Source: Lutjanus erythropterus (lineage: Eukaryota > Chordata > Actinopteri > Lutjaniformes > Lutjanidae). Taken from it: a stretch of DNA of 64,000 nt. Shown one piece after another: positions 11,401-19,445 of the stretch. The DNA is taken from positions 37,337,260 through 37,401,259 of the forward strand of contig CM034603.1 in the NCBI GenBank assembly GCA_020091685.1, read 5' to 3'. How positions within the stretch are numbered: the stretch's first letter is position 1; each line of letters opens with the position of its first letter. The position numbers and the translations under genes were made by a program. The notes beneath the pieces were generated by a model, which made no database searches, was not told the origin of the DNA, and saw only the letters and a program-made list of their open reading frames with translations.

Positions 11401-14400
11401 TTGCTGTACTGATTTTAATGTGTTTTACACAGATTAAATCCCCCCTGGTTCACGGCAGAAGTTGTCCTCGTCTCCTCCCTCCCTACACACAACACAACGC
11501 AGAGCAAATAGAAGTGTTCAACCAGACCGGTTACATGTTTCTGATCACTAATGCATGCCATCATAAACACGAGCTCGGCTTACCCATCTTCCCTGCCATC
11601 ACACAGATGTAAATGCAGTCGGAGTTGTTCCTCTGGCTTACTGAGACACGCAAACATGAAACACATCGTCACGTGTTGTGAAGACCAGCTGGTAAACGAC
11701 TGGAAACGTACGATACAGATATTTGACAGATTTCACATCCACTAACCTGATAATATGGAGGCAGATTTGAAGAGCTCATGTAGGTAACTCGTTGAGTTTC
11801 CCATCACGTCCAGCAGAATGGCTGTAAAGTCTGATGAAGAGTCAAGAGAAAGAGGACTGAGACCGGGAAGAAAAGAACTTAATACTGAAAATTACATCAA
11901 GTATTTTCATTTACCTGTCAGATCATTGGTCTCATTTGTGACACAGTAGCAGAATCTTCTCCTGAACTTGTTGCTTTCTATACTTCTGATGCTGGAAACT
12001 GCAAAACAGACAACAGTGTCAGTTCAGGAAGTTTGAACTGAGCTGAAAAGCTTCTGACACACAGACTTTAGAAAATACAAAGAACACAAATGAAAAAACA
12101 ACCTCTGTTAATGATGTAGGAAGGAAGAATTTAATTCATGCTAAGGGTTATACTGTTGTATGTCTGTAATGCTGCTTCCTCCTACTCCTTTCTGGACATC
12201 CAACGTTAATTTATGTTGCTCATTGAAAGTCTGTTCATTTTTTTCTACATATGTATTTTTTTTTAAATGTTTGAAATAAATCAAATCAAATGAAATCATG
12301 TAGATAGTCCTGGTGTGAGCAGCCGAGTTTTGGAGATGGACGAGAGGCTCGTGCTCCTGAAAGCGTGGGATATAAACGTCGATGGCGTCCTCCTCGGCTG
12401 AGCTGCAACCTCTCATCCTTCTCCACGGTGATAGAAGAAAAATAGTTCCTTCATAAAAAAAACTGTTCACAACAAGGACTGTGGATTATCTTGAGTAACA
12501 GGGTCATGATTTTTGGAAAGAGGCGCTGCTGTTGGAGAGAAGGCAGACGTCTCTGCAGCTCATATCTCCAAACCTCACACTGAACTAAATGCATTGATAC
12601 CACTACAGGTTTGTGTTTCTAAGAAGTCCATTTATCCAATGATTCCCTTTTCTTATTCCACTGACCAGGATTAACAAATGTATTTTGAAAGTTAAGGCAT
12701 TGTGAAACAGCTCATTCAGCTTCAGCTCCTTTAGACTTTGAAACCTCGTCTCTAAACTAAAAACTACCTCATTTAAAAATGTGTATAAAACATTAAAATA
12801 AATAAAAGTCCAAACACAAGTGGCTGCAGAGGGTAACACAGTGTGACACAGTGAACTTTGTTCATTATAAGTAGTTATATATTCAAACCACTAGATGGCA
12901 CAAACGGAAAGATAATATATCACAGATCCTGCCAGTAACAAAATACTGAGATCCAGTAGACAGGGCATCAGATCTGTTGACTGCTTTAACACTTTGATTT
13001 TGTATAACTGAGCAGCTTCAGATGAGGAAGAGTTAGTTAGTATGGAGTGAATATTTACTGTTGTAGACCAGCAGGGTGAGTTTATGGAGAGCCAGAGAGC
13101 TGTAGGACGTCACACTGAGGAGGGAGAAGAGCTGACGGGAGCCTGGAAGACGAAGACAGTGAGAGACAAATCAAAAAAAACATTTTCTTTATTCTCACCT
13201 GTAGTGCTGTTTATCCATTTAGATTTTTTCTGATTAACTTCTGGAGCTGTCAGCCACAGACATGTCTGCCTGCTCTCGAATATAATGAGACTAGATGGCA
13301 CTCGGCTCAAAGAGCAGCCAACTTTCCGACATTTCAGAATCTGGCTCAGGGGAAACCAGACTTGTGACCACTACTAATTAGAACAGAATTGTGTATACAT
13401 ATATATACACATATACATCTGTGCTAACCTTGTGCAATAGGTCAATGTGTAATATTCACCAGCACTTTACAATAAATAATGTGCAATAACACTGGCACTT
13501 TATCACCTGTCACTTTAACACTTAATCTCTAACAGCCTCCTTTTCTCCTGGTTTGTCTTGAGCAACATCTCATCATCACTTGCTGTGCTGCTGTTCATAT
13601 GTCTTTGTCTATTACACAACAGTTTTTTTTCCTGCTAAGTGTCTATTTCTTCTTTTACTTATTTTCTGACGTTGTGAAGTTTATGTACAGCTGCAATTTG
13701 TGAGGTTTGTTACGAAACATCAACCTGCCATGGAACAATACAGATGGAAATAAGCCTCTGGCTTTCATCATTTTAACATGTAAATGTTCATTAACTTGCT
13801 CTGTACCTATTTTTAATAAATACATTTTAAAAAAGACAGAAGAAAGTAGTTCCTATAAGCACTCAGAACAAGGTCTGTGGATCATCTTGAATAACTGTCA
13901 TGAATTTTGGGAAGAGACGCTGGTTTTGAGTTTTTCAAATGTATTTTTGCTGATTTTAACACAACAAGCTGAACACCATTTAGTCCCATTATATTTCAAA
14001 GAAGGTACTGCAGACCAGGGGAAAAGTATGTATATTTAATGTGGGGGGGAACTTTCCCCTTAAGGTTGAAAAGTCAACCTCAGTTTTATCTGACTTATTT
14101 AGAGAAGCCCTTAGAAGCAAGTTCCTTACAGATGAAAAAGTTTTGCTTTGATAAATTTTCACTTTAACATCTTGTGGCTGAATGAGAATTACTATAATAA
14201 AAACTAAGAAAAAGAATTGAAGAAGAAAAAAGATCCTGACAAAAAAAGAAAAAACTTTCACAGAATAAAAAAAAGTAATCTTTGCAAAACTATTTTCTCC
14301 CCTCACCTGTTTAAAAAAACAGAAAGAATATCCTATAAAAACTTTTTTAATCTGTTCTGAAGTCTTAAACAACAGTTTAGGTCAGAACTCTTAGATCAAA

Positions 14401-15488
14401 ATATTTTCCTGAACTTGCCTCTCAGGGTTTCCATATTTATTTTCCTAAATTTTATGAAAACTGAATTTGATTTTACCTTGTCCTGCAGAACATGACCTCT
14501 CACTGTAAGTGATAAAAATTGAGTTTTGGTTTTATACGCTGAGACTCCTGACAGCCCCGACACAATGAGGGACAGTATAATTACACTTTAAAACACTCAA
14601 CTGTAAGTTTAATTTGCAGAAACAATGTGCTGCAACTTAACACCTTTAATTGTGACAACATTTTTACAATTCAGATGCAGATATTATAAAACTTCAGCAC
14701 GTGAAATCAAAAGTATCTGCATGGACAGATACCACAAAAGGTATGAGAAAGGTGTTTGATTTAGTGAACTGGTCCTTTAACACTGACATTTATATGAAAG
14801 GAAGCAGTCGTGGCTGCAGTTTGACCTCTGTAGAAAAAAGGAGGAGCAGATCTGAGCTGTGCTTTAATTATGACATACATGAAAGATTTAGAGCTCAGAA
14901 TTGATCCGCACGTGAATGATAATATGACAACGTACCAGACTGGCTTGTATTTATTAAAGTATTGACCAGGGGGGTGAGGTCGATGGCAGCTGGATCGATG
15001 TGCTCTGCTGGGATTTCTGGGAAATAAAAGCAGACAGTAAAGTCAATGGGAGCTTATTCTAGTTTTAATCTCTATTATGGAATTAGCAGCATCAGCAAAA
15101 TGTGGCTGCATGACTGCAAGACAAATTAAAATGATAAAAAATGAACAATTACCCAGAGGAATTAGTCCCTGGAGTGGCACATATTTGAATAACACGAGGG
15201 CAGTGTGAGGGTTTGTTTCATATATCAGCTTGATACTGATTTTCTATTCAATATTATTCAGATATCAGTCAATTCTTACATGATGGAGCAAAATCCAGGA
15301 AGCAGAGACACACAACCTGACATTATTCTCTATGTGTGATTACTTCTCACTTCCTCTGAGGAGGTTTTGTAATAAAATTTGCTGGAGAGTTATGATGTCA
15401 GCAGAATGAGAACGATGACATAAGGATTCACCTGTGGAGTCCAGGACGTCTCTCTTGTGTCTTTCGTCCTGTCGTCTGTCTCTTAACA
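8363..15488 (-). CDS. hhla1: hhla1-like secreted protein (9 exons recognised; both ends incomplete)
   Basis: Nine minus-strand exons (57, 81, 84, 84, 84, 57, 69, 313 and 87 bp) reproduce the order of the HHLA1 N-terminal domain: IPAEHIDPAAIDLTPLVNTL; LFSLLSVTSYSSLALHKL; FRRRFCYCVTNETNDLT; DFTAILLDVMGNSTSYL; NNSDCIYICVMAGKMG; CLSEVDSITPLFNQTI; then a Thr/Pro-rich stalk. Human HHLA1 has the same motifs (for example SLLSVTSYSSF, YCYCLNNRTNDLS, NSTSYLTEIF). The N-x-S/T sites and paired Cys fit a secreted or surface glycoprotein; its molecular function is not established. It lies 3' of kcnq3 on the same strand, as in human 8q24. The signal peptide exon and the C-terminal Cys-rich domain were not recognised. 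The stalk exon has frame problems (see its entry), so either sequence errors or incipient decay are possible. Confidence 0.88.
8450..8558 (-). other. short 109 bp intron of hhla1
   Basis: GTATTA at the 5' end, a CTAAC branch-point-like motif (CCAACTAACC) and a pyrimidine-rich 3' end TTTCACCTGTCGTCCCACAG. Splicing it out joins TTLSP to AGPTVVGRTTGP in phase 1. It is Thr-codon-like itself, so intron retention cannot be excluded. Confidence 0.5.
8559..8871 (-). CDS. hhla1: hhla1 Thr-rich stalk exon with apparent frame shifts
   Basis: The acceptor is a long T-rich tract ending CATTAG and the donor is CCAG|GTATTA. The entry frame (phase 1) gives VSPTATEETAATTAKITTAR. The Thr-rich reading then continues in a second frame (PDTTTTGTTHRITTQAVQTT and so on) and near the end in a third (TRPTTLSP), which is the one that joins the next exon. 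The length, 313 bp, is not a multiple of three, unlike every other exon of this gene; two one-base losses would explain both facts (315 bp). One alternative frame stays open but is Asn/Gln/His-rich. The composition suggests a heavily O-glycosylated stalk, as in the human S/T/P-rich region. Confidence 0.55.
10363..10431 (-). CDS. hhla1: hhla1 exon, LSEVDSITPLFNQTI segment
   Basis: This 69 bp exon reads CLSEVDSITPLFNQTIIEGP then HR, resembling human NLSDFWEIEEKYPIINYTF. Three AG acceptors lie close together (10441, 10437 and 10432). The first gives an early stop and the second an unrelated frame, so the third is chosen because it keeps phase 1 and the LS[ED] match. NQT is a sequon. Confidence 0.72.
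11064..11127 (+). repeat. 64 bp perfect direct repeat, copy 1
   Basis: It begins AGGTGTGGCTGTGG and ends TGTTTTACACAG, identical over 64 bp to 11369-11432. Copy 1 is followed by GTATGTGAG, copy 2 by ATTAAATCC. It lies in an hhla1 intron. Confidence 0.9.
11369..11432 (+). repeat. 64 bp perfect direct repeat, copy 2
   Basis: Identical to 11064-11127, with a start-to-start distance of 305 bp. The 241 bp between the copies is unrelated AT-rich sequence. Confidence 0.9.
11584..11640 (-). CDS. hhla1: hhla1 exon, SDCIYICVM motif
   Basis: This 57 bp, phase 1-1 exon reads VSQRNNSDCIYICVMAGKMG and aligns with human VNQSNESDCIFICVMTGKSG, including both Cys and a sequon (NNS). The borders are GTGTCTCAG and ATGG|GTAAGC. 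Confidence 0.93.
11747..11830 (-). CDS. hhla1: hhla1 exon, GNSTSYL motif
   Basis: This 84 bp, phase 1-1 exon reads DFTAILLDVMGNSTSYLHE then LFKSASILS. It aligns with human DFTALLVDIIGNSTSYLTEI. The sequon NST is conserved. The borders are CTTCATCAG and ATCAG|GTTAGT. Confidence 0.94.
11915..11998 (-). CDS. hhla1: hhla1 exon, CYC motif
   Basis: This 84 bp, phase 1-1 exon reads ISSIRSIESNKFRRRFCYCV then TNETNDLT. It aligns with human FPTRYCYCLNNRTNDLS. The CYC pair and the N-glycosylation sequon NET are kept. The borders are GTTTTGCAG and GACAG|GTAAAT. Confidence 0.93.
12425..12600. mobile_element. truncated copy of the 1766-type MITE
   Basis: It shares ATAGTTCCTTCATAAA, ACAACAAGGACTGTGGATTA and TCTTGAGTAACAGGGTCATGA with the elements near 2.05 and 13.85 kb. 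The ends are missing. It lies in an hhla1 intron. Confidence 0.5.
13059..13142 (-). CDS. hhla1: hhla1 exon, LFSLLSVTSYSS motif
   Basis: This 84 bp, phase 1-1 exon reads GSRQLFSLLSVTSYSSLALH then KLTLLVYN. The match to human KKFFSLLSVTSYSSFAFHKF is close and is the clearest family signature. The acceptor is CTTCCAG and the donor AACA|GTAAAT. Confidence 0.93.
13843..14064. mobile_element. truncated copy of the 1766-type MITE
   Basis: It contains AAGTAGTTCCTA, AACAAGGTCTGTGGATCATC, TTTTGAGTTTTTCAAA and a degenerate terminal end (AACTTTCCCCTTAA). It lies in an hhla1 intron, next to a further short piece at 13250-13330 (ATGTCTGCCTGCTCTCGAAT). Confidence 0.5.
14936..15016 (-). CDS. hhla1: hhla1 exon, start of conserved domain
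   Basis: This 81 bp, phase 1-1 exon encodes EIPAEHIDPAAIDLTPLVNT followed by LINTSQS. It aligns with human LPARSIDLSALNLTELVNGM. The borders are TTTCCCAG and TCTG|GTACG. NTS is a potential N-glycosylation site. Confidence 0.88.
15432..15488 (-). CDS. hhla1: hhla1 exon, charged linker
   Basis: This 57 bp, phase 1-1 exon reads LRDRRQDERHKRDVLDST. It has a strong acceptor (TTTCCTGACAG) and a CACAG|GTGAA donor. The KRD basic site just before the mature-like domain could be a proprotein cleavage point, which is inference. No close human counterpart is visible, but it joins the next exon in frame. Confidence 0.72.
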
Positions 15489-15786
15489 CTGTCAGGAAAT
15501 AAATGGAAATTAATTCCTTATCAGTTTTGATGCTCACTTACAAAACTTGGTCTAAACTTGCATTTCTGCATCAGTGTGTTCCCTCTGTCACATTTAATTC
15601 TTTGTATCACTTTTGATATATTTAAGTCTTTTGCTGTTTTTTTTTTGTGAAGCATATTGCGCACAAATAATTAATCATCATTATTATGATCTAAACCTTG
15701 ATCCTCAGAAGAGAACAGACCTCCAAAACAAAGTTGCATGTACCTGTAAATCTTTATTTGTGAAATAAATGTTTTAACTGAACTAC

Positions 15787-16456
15787 TGAAAAGTGTTCCA
15801 AACATTTTTACTCCTCCAAAAATGTTAATGAGGAGGACAAAATATTTTTCAAACCTTTTGCACTGATAGAATAAAACAAATGCCAATTCATGAAGTTGTG
15901 AAGGAAAACTAAGACATGTTTGTTTTCTGCTGGTCATGACATGAACGTGCACAGCAAGATGCTGCACTACATCGAGGACCATTTCCTCTGCAAGCTGGAC
16001 TTTAACAGCAGCAACTGTCATGCAACTATGCTGTTGCAGTTCCTGGTGTTCAGCGTGTCTTACAACCCTGCTGAAAGCTCCGTCCTGCTCTGCACCTGGA
16101 TGACCAACGAGGAGAACAGCACCTACGACCTGGACTCTATTCCCAAAACTATTGCCATTTTGAACCCTGATGCGCTGGAGAGAAGAGGTCTGACTGCGGT
16201 CTGGGTTGTGGCCAGGAACAGACTTGCTGTCCTGGACCACATGCACTATCTGCTGATTAAGAACCTGAAGAATGAAAATTGTGAAGACCCACCTTGGCTG
16301 AAGAGGATGAGGAGCAGAATCGTAGAAACACAGATGATAAAACAGCGGCGAGGATTCTGTGTGGCTCTCTGTGAGTCTGCCATGACCATGTTGAAGCACC
16401 ACTGGAACCACAAAACCACAAAAACACAAACTGGATCAACTTTTTTCCCACGTTAG
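15787..16456 (+). pseudogene. retrocopy fragment of coatomer subunit alpha (copa)
   Basis: An intronless reading from about 15915 matches an internal part of COPA (the region after the WD40 repeats): SAGHD, then [62 protein letters not shown] and LLIKNLKNE. Several deletions (about 15 residues after GHD, about 6 before [10 protein letters not shown]) and substitutions show decay, while one frame stays open for 178 codons. Weak similarity may begin near 15787. After LKNE (about 16280) the sequence no longer matches COPA; it runs to TAG at 16456, with an AATAAA at about 16521. It lies antisense inside the 5' part of hhla1. A parental multi-exon gene copied without introns indicates reverse transcription. 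Confidence 0.8.
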
Positions 16457-16730
16457 CCGTCCATCCTCAGACTGTGTCCTTATTAGTCCTTTGAGATCAT
16501 CATCTTTTCCTTGTACCCTGAAATAAACTCAGGTAAACTTTGTGTCATAGTCAGATGTGAATGTGTGTAAGAACAGCATTGTTGCAGCCCTACACAATGA
16601 TGTCATCAGGCTGTGTCCATACCAGTCAAATCGGTGGACCCTGTCTGTGTGATCTCTGGAGGCCTGTGGAGTGTAAAGTTTCACGTTCACAACAGGGCTG
16701 CAAATAGAAAACACTCTAGTACAGGGGTCT

Positions 16731-17300
16731 GCAAGCTGTAACATCAAAAGAGACATTTTTGGCCGACAAAAAAGACATGTCCTCCATAGCTAGTCTACAG
16801 AACTCAAGACAAAATTTGGAGGAAAAAGCACTGAACTGTAGATGTAGACTATGATGCACATTTTAGTTGTTTTTTTTTTTTATTCAGTGAATATGTTACA
16901 AATTTTTACCCAAAAATCTGAAAAACTCTCTGCACTCTCTTTTAGAACATTTGAAATGCCTTTATTGTCCCATCATGGTCCTGTTAAGCCTTAAAGTCTT
17001 AGGTCTGAAGGTCTAACACGACCACGCCGTGACAGTAGAGGAATTTTTAAAAAGAAGTTTTAAAACAGAGTGCCTTGGAGTTTTTTTTTTGTGATTTCTG
17101 AGTACATGTGTCTCTATCTAAAGAGCGTCTCAAACAAACACACTGTGCATCCAGGAAGCGATCCTAGAGGAACGCAAGAATCACTTTAGACCTACAACAA
17201 TAATAAATGAAAAATCTAAATGTTAAAAAAATAACCCAGAGGGAAAAAGAGTCAACATGTGGCTCTGGAGCCACAGACTGACAGGCTGCAGACCTCGGCT
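16731..17300. mobile_element. non-autonomous hAT-like element (TGTGGCTCTGGAGCCACA family)
   Basis: It begins ACAGGGGTCTGCAAGCTGTA and closes with TGTGGCTCTGGAGCCACAGA, then GGCTGCAGACCTC, an inverted version of the start. The internal part is AT-rich with poly-T runs and no coding capacity. It sits next to the 17330 MITE in the upstream part of hhla1. Confidence 0.55.
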
Positions 17301-17329
17301 CTAGTAAGAAATACTTAAAGGGATAGACA

Positions 17330-17541
17330 GTTTTTTTTCCTGTTGTGACTGTATGAGCAAATTCAAGCAAATTTATTGGTTCCAGCTTGTTTAATGTGAT
17401 GATTTTCTGTTTTTCTTTATCATTTATGAGTCTTTTGGGTTTTGGACTGTTGGTTGGACAGAAGAGGCAATTTGAAGACGTCACTTAAAATAGTCAGCAG
17501 ATGAATCAATAATGAAAATAATTGTTAGTTGCAGCCCTGTT
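17330..17541 (-). mobile_element. hAT-type MITE (CAGGGCTGCAACTAAC family), partial
   Basis: Read on the minus strand from 17541 it starts ACAGGGCTGCAACTAACAAT and continues TTATTTTCATTATTGATTCA and CTTCAAATTGCC.CTTCTGTC, the first half of this common teleost element. The 3' half is absent. Confidence 0.7.
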
Positions 17542-18070
17542 ACATTCTATTTTCGCCCGGGTCCTCTGTCTTGCTGGTGTAATAAATCAACCATTTGCAG
17601 AAGCACTATCATCAACATTTAAATTGGAAAACAATGTGTCATCCCATAAAATAGATTTTAAGCGATACATGTCATGAAAACACAGTGACAAATCATGAAG
17701 TATATCCACACAAATAAAATACAGAAATATATAAATACACAGCAAGCAGACTGAATGGTGATGACTTACAGTATTAATTTGAGAAAATCCAAAGAGGTAC
17801 AAATGACTAAACTGACAGAATAAAAGTTTATGATGTGCACAATTACTACACTAAGGAAACCAGGCTCTGTATGATATTAACAGAAGAACTAGTTTTTTTT
17901 AAACCTGTAATTTTACTGATGAGTTTAAAATATAGAGCAAAATAAATACTGAATTATTTTAACCTACAGTTCACTTTTGTTCAAGGCTTAAATGTTAAAC
18001 TGTAAGTTGATGTCAAACTGTACAATAATCACATTAATCTGCTAAAGTAAAACCAACAAACACGTCTGAC

Positions 18071-18125
18071 CTGCTCCTTGAATCCTCCTGTAAACCGTGC
18101 AGCGCTGAGGATCCTTCAGCAGCAT
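18071..18125 (-). CDS. possible hhla1 5' coding exon
   Basis: From an ATG at 18125 the frame reads MLLKDPQRCTVYRRIQGA and ends in phase 1 at CAG|GTCAGA, which is exactly the phase the 15488 exon needs (a Val codon would form). It does not look like a signal peptide, and an in-frame TGA lies six codons upstream. It may be a mis-assigned or internal exon. Confidence 0.28.
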
Positions 18126-18245
18126 CAAACCTCGCCCAGTGGATCACACACCTTCAGTCAGATAAGGATTAAACGCTGCCTGTTTCCCCCCCACCCTCTG
18201 AACAGCAGAGGTTGGCAGCAGGTTGGCAGCTTACTGAGCTCTGCA

Positions 18246-18267
18246 CAAAAAAAAAAAAAAAAAAAAA
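18246..18267. repeat. poly-A tract
   Basis: About 22 A in a row, followed by CCCACACGG. No retroposed body is recognised next to it. Confidence 0.9.
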
Positions 18268-18510
18268 ACCCACACGGTGTCTGACTGCAGGCTGGGCACT
18301 GATCCCTAACCCACTCCACCAGCTCCACTGCAAGAAATATCCAGCTCAAATTCACCTGCACTCGCTCCTTCACTGTTTCCTTTGTGGAAATAAATTATAA
18401 AAGACAATTACTCTGAACTGAATTTAAGTGGTAACCTGTGATATTTTCTAATGTGTCTCCATCTTTAATGGTCAGCCTTTGTTGTTGTGTAGTTTCTGCT
18501 CTGTACTCAC

Positions 18511-18565
18511 CTGACATCACCTGTCAATCAAACGGTGAAGGCGGTACCGTGGCATCATGTTCTTC
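18511..18565 (-). other. possible non-coding 5' exon of hhla1
   Basis: A CACTCAG acceptor and an excellent donor (GTCAG|GTGAGT) bound 55 bp. The ATG within it is followed by a stop after 13 codons, so if transcribed it would be leader sequence. This is inferred only from splice-site quality and position. Confidence 0.25.
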
Positions 18566-19263
18566 CTGAGTGTTTAAAAGAGAAAATGCTGTAAATCACA
18601 ATAAAAAGCTCTTTGACAATTCTTAAGTTAGGAACTAAATTTCAGTGTGTAGTTCAGCTGCTTCACATTGAAATATAGTCATTTAAATACTGTCCTACTT
18701 GCAAACCCTCCTGAGACTCCTGTTTTTCATTGCCCTCTCCCTACTTCCTCCCAGGATCACTTCTCTCCTGTATTTACCCAAACAATAATACTAGTTTTAA
18801 GTGTGCATTTTGTAGAATCTGCAAAGTCAATTGTCTTTTAGGGAAAGGGGCAAAAAAAAAAAAAAATACTGAATGAAAGAAAACTGCTGAATATTAGTTA
18901 GAAATTTTTGTTTTCTTTCCTGAGTAATAAAAATATTCAACATATAAAATGTGTTGCTGTTAACTTACTATTTTGTCATTTTCCTTCTTGATAATTTTCC
19001 TTTCTGATCATGTCTGTCTCAGAGCTACAGGGCTGTGATCACCTGGATTTAGTTTGATTTTTTTACATAGATAACATGGTGATTATAGCCTGTGGTGAAA
19101 GATTAGCATGACTTCTGGATGTGAGAAGTGAGCTGGATCAGTACAACTTCAGGGATTGTGAAAATGATCATGTGTCCATCAACCTGAGTTCAGTTCCAAA
19201 CCTGCAGCATGTGAGCTGAGCGTTTCATGCAGCAAACATGTAACTGTCAGTTTCCACTCTTAC

Positions 19264-19345
19264 CTGGTGGAGGAATTTATCTTTGAATCACAGCGGGTCT
19301 TGGTGCTCATTTCAAAGGATTTTGTCAGGTGTTCTCGGTTCCTTG
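19264..19345 (-). other. possible first exon of hhla1
   Basis: The 3' border is a near-consensus donor CACCAG|GTAAGAGT at 19264/19263. The exon start is not defined by sequence. A short frame starting MSTKTRCDSKINSSTR runs into the donor, but it is not a signal peptide. It sits just below the promoter-like CCAAT/GC boxes. Confidence 0.3.
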
Positions 19346-19362
19346 TTCCAGGAAGTTGCTGT

Positions 19363-19418
19363 CCAATCAAACGTTCTACCCAATCAGGCTCGTGCCACCT
19401 GACCAAAGGCCCCGCCCA
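19363..19418 (-). promoter_or_regulatory. promoter-like cluster (GC box and two CCAAT boxes)
   Basis: On the minus strand a GC box (GGGCGGGGCC, 19418-19408 region) is followed by two inverted CCAAT boxes (TGATTGG at 19385-19379 and 19369-19363), then the candidate first exon ending at 19264. Spacing and order fit a TATA-less promoter directed toward hhla1. No transcript data support it. Confidence 0.4.
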
Positions 19419-19445
19419 CCACCTCTTCTCACGGTAACTCCTCAC

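Noticed and set aside
15671..16429. 252-codon frame on the minus strand
   Set aside because: It is antisense to the copa retrocopy, which has clear homology on the plus strand.
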